Position numbers and translations under genes: made by a program
The notes under the pieces: generated by a model
What the model was told of the DNA's origin: nothing
Databases searched by the model: none
Seen by the model: the letters and a program-made list of their open reading frames with translations, nothing else
In this document: positions 18,321 through 29,888 of the stretch, piece after piece
How positions within the stretch are numbered: position 1 is the first letter of the stretch
How the letters are laid out: each line of letters starts with the position of its first letter
Source of the DNA: Burkholderiaceae bacterium
Lineage (GTDB): Bacteria; Pseudomonadota; Gammaproteobacteria; Burkholderiales; Burkholderiaceae_B
DNA length: 64,000 nt
Assembly: GCA_021208885.1 (NCBI GenBank)
Contig: JAJOJF010000041.1
Span: forward strand, 1 to 64,000
Reading direction: 5' to 3'

Positions 18321-19173
18321 TATGTGGCACGATCAGTACATCGCACTGAGCTCGAGTCAGTAGTTTTTCTGCCACGCTGCCCATGGCCGTGCGAACAACC
18401 CCAGTCTCTCCGTGTGTTCCCATCACAAGAAGCTCAACGTCGTTAGCGCGAACATAAGCTGGCAGCGTGTCTTGAGCCGAACCATGCTCAACCACTATCG
18501 GTAGTTCTCTGTCTAGTCCTGGCGTGGACTGCACAAATGTTTTGGCCTTCTTGATCAGTGCGGCGATTTCTTCGGTGACGGTCGGCTGGTCAAGTTGGTA
18601 AATGCCAGCAACTTGGTCAAACGCATGATAGAGCGTTAGTTGAGCATCAGCGCATAGTGTGTGGGCAGCCATCAGAGCCTGCCGGGAACCGTCGGAGAAA
18701 TCAATTGCCACGACGATTTTGCGATAGGGTGCGAATGGACGAGCGCGTACCACCAGTAGCGGCGTTGTCGTTCGGCGTGCCAGGCGTTCAACGGTGTTCC
18801 CAAGTACCAGACGCCCTAGTGTTTCCTCGCGAGCGGTGCCCGATACTATCAGGCTGCACTGTTCTTGCTTGGCAATCTGCTCAATAACTTCAATGGGGTT
18901 GCCGGTCTCTACCAGCACTGTTATGTTGACTGGTGCGTTGGCTAGATCGGCGCGTAAACGCTTGTTAGCTTGCTCTAGTTGGTCTTGCTGCAAACTGCGC
19001 CACGCTGGTTGAGCCAGCTTTGAAAGCCAAGGCGTGTCCATGACATGCAATGCCATCAGTGAAGTGCCAAGCGATTGTGCTAAGGCCGCTGCACGATCCA
19101 TGGCCCTGTCACACCGGGGACTCAAATCGGTGATCAGCAAAATGGGCCCCTGGGGCCTGTCGTTGGCAACCAT
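18310..19173 (-). CDS. Tandem universal stress protein (UspA-UspA)
   Basis: This cytosolic stress protein has two Usp folds in 287 residues, one in about 1-145 and one in about 150-287. The second copy keeps the ATP-binding pattern GTHGETG...GSVAEKLL. The first has the related SGTAREETLGRLVLGNTVERL. Both domains start with hydrophobic strands followed by aspartate (LLITDLS and IVVAIDFSD). Such tandem Usp proteins bind ATP or act in stress survival; no enzymatic role can be assigned. It converges with ampG and lies 25 bases downstream of xth on the same strand, so co-transcription with xth is possible. Confidence 0.88.
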   Translation of the reverse strand: MVANDRPQGPILLITDLSPRCDRAMDRAAALAQSLGTSLMALHVMDTPWLSKLAQPAWRSLQQDQLEQANKRLRADLANAPVNITVLVETGNPIEVIEQIAKQEQCSLIVSGTAREETLGRLVLGNTVERLARRTTTPLLVVRARPFAPYRKIVVAIDFSDGSRQALMAAHTLCADAQLTLYHAFDQVAGIYQLDQPTVTEEIAALIKKAKTFVQSTPGLDRELPIVVEHGSAQDTLPAYVRANDVELLVMGTHGETGVVRTAMGSVAEKLLTRAQCDVLIVPHTNH

Positions 19174-19198
19174 GAGTATCCTAGGTGAAGTTGGTTGG

Positions 19199-19990
19199 TC
19201 AAATTACAGAAACATCGTAATCGATCGTCAAAGGCGCATGATCAGAATAGCGCTGCTCCTTAAAGATTTCGGTGCGCTTGGCGCGAGACGCAATGCCTGG
19301 TGTGGCTATCTGGTAATCAATTCGCCAGCCTACATTCTTTGCCCAAGCCTGCCCACGATTGCTCCACCATGTGTAGTGATCTTCGCCCGGCTCGAGCTTT
19401 CGAAACACATCCACGAAGCCGATTTCATCAAACACGTGAGTCAACCATTGACGTTCCTCGGGCAGAAAGCCTGAGTTCTTTAGGTTGCCACGCCAGTTTT
19501 TCAGGTCGATTTCCTTGTGCGCAATGTTCCAGTCACCGCATATGATGAACTCATGACCGGTATCCTGGTGTGTTTTCATTAGCCCCTTTAGCCAGGGGGC
19601 AAAGGCGTCGAGAAATCGCATCTTGACAGCCTGGCGTTCATCCCCACTTGAGCCTGAGGGAAGATAAGCGCTGACGATGGTCAAGCCTGGCCAGCTTGCG
19701 CGAATCAATCGGCCTTCGCGATCAAACTCGTCTAGGCCAATACCAGCCTCAACCGATTGCGGTGCGTGACGCGTGTAGATGCCCACGCCGCTGTAGCCTT
19801 TTTTCTCGGCATAGTGAAAGTGCCCATCGTAATTGGCTGGATACAGCAACGTTTGGTCAAGATCAGCTTCATGTGCCTTGATTTCCTGCAAACAGACCAC
19901 ATCGGGCTGATGGGTCTCGAGCCATTGCGGTAAGCCTTTACGAAATGCTGAGCGCAGGCCATTGACGTTTAGAGATGTGACACGAAACAA
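19199..19990 (-). CDS. xth: Exodeoxyribonuclease III / AP endonuclease
   Basis: This DNA-repair enzyme cuts at abasic sites and removes 3' blocking groups. The 263-residue protein has the metal-binding segment LNVNGLRSA, then CLQEIKA with the catalytic Glu, ICGDWNIAHKEID with Asp/Asn, and the C-terminal WRIDYQIAT and YSDHAPLTIDYD with the catalytic His. The start is TTG at 19990 because GGAGG lies five bases before it; an in-frame TTG at 20002 lacks a ribosome site. It diverges from pyrE, with 74 bases between starts. Confidence 0.93.
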   Translation of the reverse strand: MFRVTSLNVNGLRSAFRKGLPQWLETHQPDVVCLQEIKAHEADLDQTLLYPANYDGHFHYAEKKGYSGVGIYTRHAPQSVEAGIGLDEFDREGRLIRASWPGLTIVSAYLPSGSSGDERQAVKMRFLDAFAPWLKGLMKTHQDTGHEFIICGDWNIAHKEIDLKNWRGNLKNSGFLPEERQWLTHVFDEIGFVDVFRKLEPGEDHYTWWSNRGQAWAKNVGWRIDYQIATPGIASRAKRTEIFKEQRYSDHAPLTIDYDVSVI

Positions 19991-20064
19991 ACTGGCCTCC
20001 AATGCGATAATTCCGATTGCAAAAAAACCATAGTGCCTTAGGTGGCAATTTCAAGGATACCGAC

Positions 20065-20745
20065 ATGACAAGTTCAAAACAGCCCTCAAATCGCGAGTCG
20101 TTCGTTGAGTTTGCGCTGCAAGAAGGTGTCTTGCGGTTTGGCGAATTTATGACCAAGTCTGGTCGTTTAAGCCCTTACTTCTTTAACGCAGGCCTGTTTA
20201 ATCACGGCGTTAGCGTTGGGCGCTTGGGTCAATTTTACGCACAAGCCCTGATCGATGCCGGACTTCAGTTCGATATGTTGTTTGGGCCGGCCTATAAAGG
20301 CATACCGTTGGCTACGACCGCGGCCATAGCACTGTCTGCGCATCCCTCGTGCGCAAGCCGCAGTGTGCCGTTTGCGTTTAACCGTAAAGAGGCCAAGGAC
20401 CATGGCGAGGGCGGCACACTCGTGGGGGCGCCCTTGCACGGTAAAGTCGTCATTATTGATGACGTGATTACGGCTGGCACGTCTGTAAATGAGTCCGTCG
20501 ACCTTATCCGTGCTGCAGGGGCCGAGCCCGTGGCAGTGCTTATCGCGCTTGATCGGATGGAGCGAGCTGGCAGCGAAGGTGAGTTGTCCGCTAACTCGGC
20601 TGTTCAAGATGTCGCATTGCGTCACGGTATGCCTGTGGTGAGCATTGCCACGCTAGACGACATTCTGTCGGTCATCCGGGATCGACCCGAATTCGCACAG
20701 TACGAGTCAGCCGTGATCGCTTACCGCGATCGCTATGGCATCTAG
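20065..20745 (+). CDS. pyrE: Orotate phosphoribosyltransferase
   Basis: PyrE converts orotate and PRPP to orotidine monophosphate in pyrimidine synthesis. The 226-residue protein shows [25 protein letters not shown], the [13 protein letters not shown] catalytic loop and the PRPP-binding [13 protein letters not shown] at about residues 129-141. The ATG at 20065 follows AAGGAT. The genome also carries pyrR, pyrB and pyrC' at 50.7-53.5 kb, so the pathway is split. The stop overlaps the convergent gatB stop by four bases. Confidence 0.96.
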   Translation: MTSSKQPSNRESFVEFALQEGVLRFGEFMTKSGRLSPYFFNAGLFNHGVSVGRLGQFYAQALIDAGLQFDMLFGPAYKGIPLATTAAIALSAHPSCASRSVPFAFNRKEAKDHGEGGTLVGAPLHGKVVIIDDVITAGTSVNESVDLIRAAGAEPVAVLIALDRMERAGSEGELSANSAVQDVALRHGMPVVSIATLDDILSVIRDRPEFAQYESAVIAYRDRYGI

Positions 20746-22196
20746 CCGTCTAGCTTTTGTTTGAGTAACTCGTTGACTTGAGCCGGATTGGCTTTACCCT
20801 TGGCAAGCTTCATGACCTGCCCGACCAACGAGTTAAACGCTTTCTGTTTGCCAGCCCGGTATTCCTCAACAATCCCAGCTTGGCTGGCAATCACTTCATC
20901 AACCATGGCTGCAATTGCGCCGGTATCGCTAATTTGCTTAAGACCTTTTGATTCGATGATCTGATCGGCGTCCTCGTCTTGCGAACGCCACATCTGAGCA
21001 AACACCTCGCGTGCGATCTTGTTGGAGATCGTGCCGTCGATGATGCGGCTAAGCAGCTTGGCTAGTTGTTCGGGTGTGATTGGGCATGCGTCAAACGCAA
21101 TGTCATCGCGGTTTAGCGCGGCAGATACCTCGCCCATTAACCAGTTGGCCGCGAGTTTGCCTTGGCCAGGCGGCAACAATCTTGCTGTTGCCTCAAAATA
21201 TGACGCTACTGCGGGATCTTGGCAGATCTGGGCTGCATCTGCAGGTGCTAGCCCCATGTCATTCATAAAGCGTTCGCGCATTTGCTCTGGCAGCTCTGGC
21301 ATACCCGCACGAACCTCATGGATCCATTGCTCGGTAATCACCAGCGGTGGCAGGTCGGGGTCTGGGAAATAGCGATAGTCGTGCGCATCTTCCTTGCTAC
21401 GCATGCTACGGGTCTCGTCGCGATCGGCATCGTAAAGCCGAGTCTCTTGCACCACGGTGCCACCGTCTTCAATCAGCTCAATCTGGCGTTGTACTTCAAA
21501 CTGAATGGCGCGTTCCAGAAACCGAAACGAGTTGACGTTCTTCGTCTCGGTCCGGGTGCCGAATTCTTTTTGGCCGAAAGGTCGAACGGAAACGTTGGCA
21601 TCAATGCGAAAAGAACCTTCTTGCATGTTGCCATCGCAGATGCCAAGCCAAGTAACCAGGGCATGTAATGCCTTGGCGTAGGCAACGGCCTCGGCCGCCG
21701 ATCGCATGTCAGGCTCAGAGACGATTTCGAGCAAAGGCGTGCCCGCACGATTCAAGTCGATGCCCGAGCAAGGTTTACCGTCTGGACCGACAAAGTTCTC
21801 GTGCAATGACTTGCCAGCGTCCTCTTCCAGGTGTGCTCGAGTCAGCGCAAATGTACGCGGCTCATCGCCTACAAAGCAGTTGATGGCACCGCCCGAAACT
21901 ACCGGGATCTCATACTGGCTGATCTGATAGTTTTTGGGCAAATCAGGATAAAAGTAGTTTTTTCGCGCAAAAACGGATCGCGGCGCAATGTGCGCGCCAA
22001 TCGCAAGCCCGAAACGAATGGCATGAGCGACAGCCTGACGATTCAGTACAGGCAATGACCCCGGCAACGCCATGTCGACTTCGTTGGCCTGGGTGTTTGG
22101 CGCTGCGCCGTAGCGAGTGGCGCTGCTGGAGAAAATTTTGCTGTTGGTGCGCAGTTGAACATGCGTCTCTAGCCCAATCACAACCTCCCACTTCAT
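20742..22196 (-). CDS. gatB: Asp-tRNA(Asn)/Glu-tRNA(Gln) amidotransferase subunit B
   Basis: GatB binds the mischarged tRNA and phosphorylates the side chain so that GatA-supplied ammonia can amidate it. The 484-residue protein begins [13 protein letters not shown] and has [36 protein letters not shown] and EVKNVN-like [16 protein letters not shown]-terminal YqeY-like helical domain ends [13 protein letters not shown]. The ATG overlaps the gatA stop by four bases (ATGA), showing a tight gatC-gatA-gatB operon. Presence of GatCAB implies indirect formation of Gln-tRNA or Asn-tRNA in this organism. Confidence 0.97.
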   Translation of the reverse strand: MKWEVVIGLETHVQLRTNSKIFSSSATRYGAAPNTQANEVDMALPGSLPVLNRQAVAHAIRFGLAIGAHIAPRSVFARKNYFYPDLPKNYQISQYEIPVVSGGAINCFVGDEPRTFALTRAHLEEDAGKSLHENFVGPDGKPCSGIDLNRAGTPLLEIVSEPDMRSAAEAVAYAKALHALVTWLGICDGNMQEGSFRIDANVSVRPFGQKEFGTRTETKNVNSFRFLERAIQFEVQRQIELIEDGGTVVQETRLYDADRDETRSMRSKEDAHDYRYFPDPDLPPLVITEQWIHEVRAGMPELPEQMRERFMNDMGLAPADAAQICQDPAVASYFEATARLLPPGQGKLAANWLMGEVSAALNRDDIAFDACPITPEQLAKLLSRIIDGTISNKIAREVFAQMWRSQDEDADQIIESKGLKQISDTGAIAAMVDEVIASQAGIVEEYRAGKQKAFNSLVGQVMKLAKGKANPAQVNELLKQKLDG

Positions 22197-23722
22197 GCTG
22201 CACCCCCTGGGCGGCGAGTGTGCCAGTCCGTGACCTGTTGATAGGCATGGGCAATGGCCAACATGCGTCCCTCATCAAAATAATTGCCGATCACCTGCAA
22301 TCCAACCGGCAGTGGTTGACCACGGTGCCCTGGCGCGAAGCCACACGGGATTGACATGCCAGGCAAGCCAGCCAGGTTTACGCTCAAGGTGTAGATATCG
22401 CCTAGCCATTCGGCTGTGGCGTCTTTGGTCACGCTACCGATGGCAGGCGCCACAGTTGGGGTTACTGGCCCCAGAATGACATCGCACTCGTGAGTCAGTG
22501 CTGACTGAAAGCCCTGTGCAATCAGCCGTCGAACGCGTTGTGCCTGAAGGTAATAGGCATCGTAGTAACCATGAGAAAGCACATAGGTACCAATCATGAT
22601 CCGCTTGCGCACTTCATCACCAAAACCTTCAGAGCGTGAGCGGGCTGTCATGTCTTGAAGGTCTGTGTACTGAGCAGTTCGGTGACCGTAGCGCACGGCG
22701 TCATAACGAGCCAGATTGCTCGACGCCTCGGCAGGTGCAATCACGTAATAAGCAGGTATGGCGTAGGCGGTGTTTGGCAAGGAGATGTCAGCGCGGGTAG
22801 CGCCCATAGCTTCGAACTGAGCAATGGCAGCCTCAATGGCGGCAGCCACGTGATTGTCGAGCCCGTCACCAAAATATTCCTTTGGCACACCAATTCGCAG
22901 GCCAGCAAGCGGCTTGTTACCGGTATACGCATCCACGTGCTTCTGGTAGTCGTTCAGTATCCGCCCCGGCGCGTTGGCCACGCCCTGGCAGACTTGAATG
23001 CTCGTGGCGTCATGCTCATCAAACCCGCTAATGGCGTCTAGCAACCAGGCGAGATCCTCTGCATTGGTTGCCAGCACGCCGGCCTGGTCAAGGCTCGATG
23101 CGTAAGCAATCATCCCAAATCTTGAGGCAACGCCGTAAGTGGGTTTGATACCGCACACACCACACAGAGCGGCAGGTTGTCTGACTGAGCCACCGGTGTC
23201 TGTGCCAGTGGCACCAAGCACCAAGCCGGCAGCAACCGCAGCCGCTGAACCGCCAGAAGATCCCCCAGGCACCACTTCAGGATCCCAAGGATTAAGCACT
23301 GGACCGGTAGCTGCGTGTTCGTTACCCGAACCCATGGCGAATTCGTCACAGCTGACCTTGCCCAGGCTCACGGTCCCGGCTTCGTAAAGCGCATTGATTA
23401 CGGTGGCATTAAAGGGGCTCACATAGTCGGCCAGCATTTTGCTGCCGGCAGTGGTACGCCAGCCTTCTGTCACAAAAATATCCTTATGCGCCAGTGGTGT
23501 GCCGACCAACAGAGCGCCGGTGCCATGGCTGATTTGGTTGTCGGCATTTCGGGCTTGAGCAAGGCTTAACTCTGGCTGGACATCAACGAATGCGTTCAGT
23601 GCTTGGTTTGTTTTGATTTCCTGGAGCAGGGCTGTTGTCGCTTCGTGGGCCGAGAATTTGCGCGAGGCCAGCGCCTGTGCAAACGCACGAATAGTCGGAA
23701 AATCTTTGAGAAATGTGCTCAT
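22193..23722 (-). CDS. gatA: Asp-tRNA(Asn)/Glu-tRNA(Gln) amidotransferase subunit A
   Basis: GatA is the glutaminase subunit and passes ammonia to GatB. The 509-residue amidase-signature protein has the catalytic Lys in [14 protein letters not shown] and the Ser-cisSer-Lys loop in [32 protein letters not shown] carries the nucleophile serine. ATG at 23722 is preferred because GAGTGAG lies just upstream. A GTG at 23731 would give a four-base overlap with gatC and three more residues. The gene is the middle of the gatC-gatA-gatB operon. Confidence 0.96.
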   Translation of the reverse strand: MSTFLKDFPTIRAFAQALASRKFSAHEATTALLQEIKTNQALNAFVDVQPELSLAQARNADNQISHGTGALLVGTPLAHKDIFVTEGWRTTAGSKMLADYVSPFNATVINALYEAGTVSLGKVSCDEFAMGSGNEHAATGPVLNPWDPEVVPGGSSGGSAAAVAAGLVLGATGTDTGGSVRQPAALCGVCGIKPTYGVASRFGMIAYASSLDQAGVLATNAEDLAWLLDAISGFDEHDATSIQVCQGVANAPGRILNDYQKHVDAYTGNKPLAGLRIGVPKEYFGDGLDNHVAAAIEAAIAQFEAMGATRADISLPNTAYAIPAYYVIAPAEASSNLARYDAVRYGHRTAQYTDLQDMTARSRSEGFGDEVRKRIMIGTYVLSHGYYDAYYLQAQRVRRLIAQGFQSALTHECDVILGPVTPTVAPAIGSVTKDATAEWLGDIYTLSVNLAGLPGMSIPCGFAPGHRGQPLPVGLQVIGNYFDEGRMLAIAHAYQQVTDWHTRRPGGAA

Positions 23723-23727
23723 GAGGC

Positions 23728-25292
<1,565 letters not shown>

Positions 25293-25372
25293 GCCTCGTT
25301 TGAAATGGGTGCGCGACGCGGCCCGTTTGAGCAAGGCGTTGGCTGTCACACTTGGTTTAAATACGGCTAGCC

Positions 25373-26278
25373 ATGGCTCGCAACGTTGATCTGCAACTGT
25401 TTCGGCGCAGTGTGCCGGCTGAAGTCAAGCTGGCCCTGCTGGGACTGTTAAGTCTTTTCTTGCTGGCAATCGATACCAATTCGACCCTGCTTAACCCAGT
25501 TCGTCAGGCGCTCGGTGTGGGGTTGTATCCCTTTCAGCGAGTCGTCATGTTGCCAAGAGATGCTGTAACACTGGCACAAGACTACACCAACGCAGCCCGT
25601 CTGTTGCAGCAAGAAAGTGATGACCTTCGGCGTCAGCGCATCGAACTGTCGCAGGTTATTACCAATGCGGCTCAACTGATGACTGAGAATGAGCAGCTAA
25701 GGCGCTTGCTTGGTGTGGTGGAGCAGCGCCCGGCTTATCCCACAGTTGTAGTAGAAGTTCTTTATGAGCCGGTCACGCCATTTCGGCGCCGTTTGGTATT
25801 TAACAAGGGCGCTCGTGACGGCATTGCACCCGGAATGCCTGTCATTGACGAGGGTGGGGTAGTGGGTCAGGTGGTTCGGGTCACACCGTTTTCTTCCGAG
25901 GCTGCGATGCTAACTGATGAGCAGCTTGCCATACCAGTTCAATTGTTGCGCAATGGGCTGCGGTTGATTGCGTTTGGCTCGACGGTACCCGGAAAAATTG
26001 AGGTGCGTTACTTTGCTTCTGATGCGGATATTCGTGTCGGCGACGTGCTGGTCACTAGTGGTGTGGGGGGCGGGTTCCCATCGGGTCTGTCAGTCGCCAC
26101 GGTACAAAGTGTTGAGCGCGATGCCGCTTCTGGCTTTGCAAGAGCGCTTGCTGAACCGACATCGTACCCTGAGCGATACCGGCATTTCCTGGTTCTGAAA
26201 GTACCTTTGGCGGCGCTGGATAGTGGGTCTCAAACTCGTAGCACAACTACCCAGGACAGTAGCGATGCGACGCGATAG
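25373..26278 (+). CDS. mreC: Rod-shape determining protein MreC
   Basis: MreC is a bitopic inner-membrane protein whose periplasmic part activates PBP2 and organises the elongasome. The 301-residue protein has a membrane segment at about residues 17-35 (AEVKLALLGLLSLFLLAID). A coiled coil at about 70-115 follows (LLQQESDDLRRQRIELSQV, LMTENEQLRRLLG). The beta-rich core has RRLVFNKGARDGI and GVVGQVVRV. It lies 80 bases after mreB and overlaps mreD by 14 bases. Confidence 0.95.
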   Translation: MARNVDLQLFRRSVPAEVKLALLGLLSLFLLAIDTNSTLLNPVRQALGVGLYPFQRVVMLPRDAVTLAQDYTNAARLLQQESDDLRRQRIELSQVITNAAQLMTENEQLRRLLGVVEQRPAYPTVVVEVLYEPVTPFRRRLVFNKGARDGIAPGMPVIDEGGVVGQVVRVTPFSSEAAMLTDEQLAIPVQLLRNGLRLIAFGSTVPGKIEVRYFASDADIRVGDVLVTSGVGGGFPSGLSVATVQSVERDAASGFARALAEPTSYPERYRHFLVLKVPLAALDSGSQTRSTTTQDSSDATR

Positions 26279-26822
26279 CGATGACGCAAGATCCGGTCTT
26301 TTGCGCACTGTCGGCATGGGTGCTGACAGCCGTGACGTGCATACCGATAGCTGGATAGTTTGGGGTTCAATATTGTTGGCATTTTTATTGAGCCTGTTGC
26401 CATGGCGCCTTGCGCTTTGGTCGCCGGACCTGCTGATGCTTGTGATCGCATTTTGGGTGGTCCATGAAGGCAATAAAGTGGGTTTGGTGACGGGTTTTGT
26501 GTTTGGTTTGCTCATTGATGTGCACGACGCAGGACCACTTGGTCAATATGCACTGACCTACCTCTTGGTTTGCTATGGTGCTGTTGTGCTCAAGCGTCGG
26601 ATGCTGCGGTTTAACCTATGGCGCCAAGCCCTGCACATGTTGCCCGTGTTTGTTCTGGCTCGTACAGGGACTCTTTTGCTTACTGCTTGGCTGATGGGTG
26701 TCTGGCCTGGATGGTCGTGGTTGACGGGTGTTTTGCTTGCCTCGGTGCTGTGGGTGCCGGTAGGATGGATCTTGTTGCTGCCAGGCAATCGCCTGGCGGC
26801 CATGAACTCACAGACTGATTGA
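26265..26822 (+). CDS. mreD: Rod-shape determining membrane protein MreD
   Basis: MreD is a small polytopic inner-membrane partner of MreC in the elongasome. The protein has 185 residues with about five membrane segments (WGSILLAFLLSLLPW, LLMLVIAFWVVHEG, VTGFVFGLLIDVHD). The GLLIDVHDAGPLGQYAL segment matches the MreD signature. The ATG at 26265 overlaps the mreC stop by 14 bases and has AGGACAG upstream. About 29 hydrophilic N-terminal residues precede the first helix, so a start slightly further in is possible. mrdA follows 13 bases later. Confidence 0.9.
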   Translation: MRRDSDDARSGLLRTVGMGADSRDVHTDSWIVWGSILLAFLLSLLPWRLALWSPDLLMLVIAFWVVHEGNKVGLVTGFVFGLLIDVHDAGPLGQYALTYLLVCYGAVVLKRRMLRFNLWRQALHMLPVFVLARTGTLLLTAWLMGVWPGWSWLTGVLLASVLWVPVGWILLLPGNRLAAMNSQTD

Positions 26823-26835
26823 TAGTCCAAGCGCC

Positions 26836-28722
26836 ATGTTTGATTTTAAAAGTGCCACCGAGAAAGAACGCAGTCGATTCGGTCTACGCTTATGGGTAGC
26901 CGGTGCTGTCGTGCTGTTGGCATTTGGCTTGCTTGGTTGGCGGCTTTGGGTGTTGCAGGTACAGCAGCACCAGGGCCTCTTGCAACGCGCTGACAATAAC
27001 CGAACAGCGGTCGTGCCGATTGCACCCCGCCGTGGCGAAATTCTTGATCGCAACGGCGAAGTGCTGGCGCGCAACTATCTGAGCTACACGCTTGATGTGG
27101 TGCCTGCTCAAGTCGACTCGATGGATCAGCTGTTGACTGATCTGCAGGGGGTAATAGCAATCTCTGATCGACAGAAGCGTCAATTCGAGCGTCGATTGCG
27201 CGAGTCCGGTCCATTTGCCCAAGTGTTGCTCAGAAATGATCTCTCCGACACGGAGGCTGCTTTTTTTGCGGCACAAGCGTTTCGCTTTCCTGCTGTGCAG
27301 CTTCGGGCGCGCTGGGTGCGGCAATATCCCCAGGGTGAAAGCGCGGCTCACGTGGTGGGCTATATTGCTCGCATCTCAGAGAATGACTTGCAGCAGCTGG
27401 ATGCTAACAATGAGCTAGGCAATTATCGTGGTACTGATATCATCGGTAAAAAAGGGATAGAAAAATCTTGGGAGCGGTATCTTCACGGCCAAACTGGCAT
27501 TGAATCGCTTGAGGTGACGGCACGCGGCAAACCTGTTCAGACGCTTCATCGAATCGATCCGATACCTGGCAACGATTTGATCCTCTCGATTGACTTACGA
27601 CTGCAGCGCATTGCCGAAGAAGCATTTGCAGGACAGCGCGGTGCGCTAGTGGCTATCGATCCCAACAATGGTGAGGTTCTGGCGTTCGTGTCACAGCCAT
27701 CTTTTGATCCCAACCTGTTTGTCGACGGCATTGATCATGAGAGTTGGAAGCAGCTCAATGAGTCTGAAGACAAGCCGCTGATTACTCGTCCTGTTTACGG
27801 AACCTATCCGATAGGCTCGACTTACAAGCCGTTTGTGGCATTGGCAGCCATGGCCTTGGGTAAGCGTACGCCCAATACCAGGATCTACGATCCTGGCTAT
27901 TACGAGATGGGTAAAACCCGGTTTCGCAATGCCGGGTCCGTGGCGTACGGCAATGTTGATGTTCACAAGTCGCTAGTGGTCTCCTCGGATACTTACTATT
28001 ACTCGCTGGCTGAACAAATCACCATTGATGCCCTGCATGACTTCATGAAGCCATTTAGTTTTGGGCAGAAGACGGGCATTGATCTGGTTGGTGAACGAGT
28101 TGGAATTTTGCCCTCCACTGACTGGAAGAAGTCGGCCTTCAAAGACCCTGAGCAGCAGCGCTGGTATCCGGGCGAGACCGTATCTGTTCTGATCGGACAA
28201 GGCTACAACTCGTTTTCATTGATGCAACTGGCCCAAGCAACTGCGGTCTTGGCCAACGGCGGGACCTATTACCGGCCGCACCTGGTGCGTGCGGTCAAGC
28301 GCAGCGGCTCCCTGATCCCTGAGCCTGTGACCAAAGAGGTAATGCATACGATTGACCTTGACCCCAAGGGCGTAGAGGCCGTACGCGATGCGTTAATTGA
28401 TGTGGCTAAGGTTGGCACGGCACGAAGGGCTTTTGCTGGGGCGACCTATGAGGTGGCGGGTAAAACTGGCACGATTCAGCTTTTCAACCTCAAGGGTGCT
28501 AAATACAAACGCGACGAAGTCGACGAGCGACTCAGAGATCACTCGGCATTTATGGGCTACGCTCCTGCTATCAATCCGACCATCGCATTGGCTGTGCTCG
28601 TAGAAAACGCCGGTTGGGGCAGTGAAGTGGCCGCCCCTATTGCGCGTAAGGTTTTTGATGCATGGCTAAAGCCTGACACGGCTGAGGTTGCGAGCGCTTT
28701 GGCCAGTGATTTAAACCGATGA
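26836..28722 (+). CDS. mrdA: Penicillin-binding protein 2 (peptidoglycan transpeptidase)
   Basis: PBP2 crosslinks new peptidoglycan during elongation together with RodA. The 628-residue protein has an N-terminal membrane anchor (about residues 20-40) and the dimerisation domain starting RRGEILDRNGEVLA. The transpeptidase domain has the nucleophile motif STYK (Ser328, Lys331), the SxN-type motif SSD in KSLVVSSDTYYYSLA, and the KTG motif AGKTGTIQ. It is the fourth gene of the mre operon, 13 bases after mreD; rodA overlaps its stop by four bases. Confidence 0.96.
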   Translation: MFDFKSATEKERSRFGLRLWVAGAVVLLAFGLLGWRLWVLQVQQHQGLLQRADNNRTAVVPIAPRRGEILDRNGEVLARNYLSYTLDVVPAQVDSMDQLLTDLQGVIAISDRQKRQFERRLRESGPFAQVLLRNDLSDTEAAFFAAQAFRFPAVQLRARWVRQYPQGESAAHVVGYIARISENDLQQLDANNELGNYRGTDIIGKKGIEKSWERYLHGQTGIESLEVTARGKPVQTLHRIDPIPGNDLILSIDLRLQRIAEEAFAGQRGALVAIDPNNGEVLAFVSQPSFDPNLFVDGIDHESWKQLNESEDKPLITRPVYGTYPIGSTYKPFVALAAMALGKRTPNTRIYDPGYYEMGKTRFRNAGSVAYGNVDVHKSLVVSSDTYYYSLAEQITIDALHDFMKPFSFGQKTGIDLVGERVGILPSTDWKKSAFKDPEQQRWYPGETVSVLIGQGYNSFSLMQLAQATAVLANGGTYYRPHLVRAVKRSGSLIPEPVTKEVMHTIDLDPKGVEAVRDALIDVAKVGTARRAFAGATYEVAGKTGTIQLFNLKGAKYKRDEVDERLRDHSAFMGYAPAINPTIALAVLVENAGWGSEVAAPIARKVFDAWLKPDTAEVASALASDLNR

Positions 28723-29888
28723 TCAGTCTATTTAACTGGTTGATGCGTGGCCTTCGAGCCATTGACTGGCCACTAATGCTAATCGTAGTTTGCCTGTCCG
28801 GCATTGGGTTGTTGGTCATGCAGTCGGCCGTGGGCGGGACTGACTGGCGTTATGCAGATCAAAGCCGTTACTTTCTGGTGGCACTGGTGTTGATGTGGAC
28901 GATTGCACTCGTGCCACCTGAGTGGCTGGCCAGACTGGCACCGCTTATGTACGGAGCAGGCGTTTTATTGCTGGTTGCGGTCATGTTTGTCGGTGATACC
29001 AGCAAAGGCGCCACTCGCTGGCTCGATCTCGGTTTTGTGCGGTTGCAGCCCTCAGAAATCATGAAAATTGCATTGCCATTGCTTTTGGCCTGGTATTTCC
29101 AGCGACGCGAGGGCAAACGCAACCCGCTGGATTACATCATTGCGTTGGCGCTGTTGATCTTGCCATTTCTTTTGATTGTGCAGCAGCCCGACTTGGGAAC
29201 AGCGTTATTGGTGGCAAGCGCAGGATTTTTTGTGATGTATTTTGCGGGCTTGTCATTTAAGTTGCTTGCGCCCGTGGCGCTTGCTGCGGTTGTTGCTGTC
29301 GGTATGGTTCTCGCCTATCAGGACACGCTGTGCGCGCCTGAGACCGATTGGGTTGTTTTGCATGATTACCAAAAGGGTCGCGTCTGCACCTTGCTAGACC
29401 CAACTAAAGACCCGCTAGGCAAAGGATTTCACACCATTCAGTCGACAATCGCTGTGGGTTCAGGTGGCTTATACGGCAGAGGCTACATGGAAGGCACGCA
29501 GGCGCAACTGGATTTCATTCCTGAACGCACCACCGACTTCATATTTGCGGTGTTTGCCGAAGAGTTTGGGCTTTATGGGTCTATAACGTTGCTGTTTTTG
29601 TTTCTGCTGCTTGTTGCACGTGGCTTAGTCATAGCAGGGCGGTCCGAGACAACTTTTTGCAGGCTGACTGCGGGCAGTTTGACGCTGGTCTTGTTTGTTT
29701 ACGTTTTTGTGAATATCGGCATGGTGATTGGCATTTTGCCCGTCGTTGGCGTGCCCTTGCCGTTTTTTAGCTATGGCGGCACCGCACTATTGACGTTGGC
29801 TATCGCTTTGGGCATTCTCATGAGCGTCTCCGGTCACCGCTTGCCGCCATCGCCGAGCAGCACCCGCACTGGCTTGGGTAGCCCGTAG
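28719..29888 (+). CDS. rodA: Peptidoglycan glycosyltransferase RodA (SEDS family)
   Basis: RodA polymerises glycan strands in the elongasome as partner of PBP2. The 389-residue protein has about ten membrane segments with the SEDS landmarks GATRWLDLGFVRLQPSEIMKI, QQPDLGTALL, GRGYMEGTQAQLDFIPERTTDFIFAV (read as separate motif parts), and PFFSYGGTALLT near the C-terminus. The ATG overlaps the mrdA stop by four bases. The last 55 bases overlap the convergent mutY gene, an unusually long tail-to-tail overlap. Confidence 0.96.
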   Translation: MISLFNWLMRGLRAIDWPLMLIVVCLSGIGLLVMQSAVGGTDWRYADQSRYFLVALVLMWTIALVPPEWLARLAPLMYGAGVLLLVAVMFVGDTSKGATRWLDLGFVRLQPSEIMKIALPLLLAWYFQRREGKRNPLDYIIALALLILPFLLIVQQPDLGTALLVASAGFFVMYFAGLSFKLLAPVALAAVVAVGMVLAYQDTLCAPETDWVVLHDYQKGRVCTLLDPTKDPLGKGFHTIQSTIAVGSGGLYGRGYMEGTQAQLDFIPERTTDFIFAVFAEEFGLYGSITLLFLFLLLVARGLVIAGRSETTFCRLTAGSLTLVLFVYVFVNIGMVIGILPVVGVPLPFFSYGGTALLTLAIALGILMSVSGHRLPPSPSSTRTGLGSP

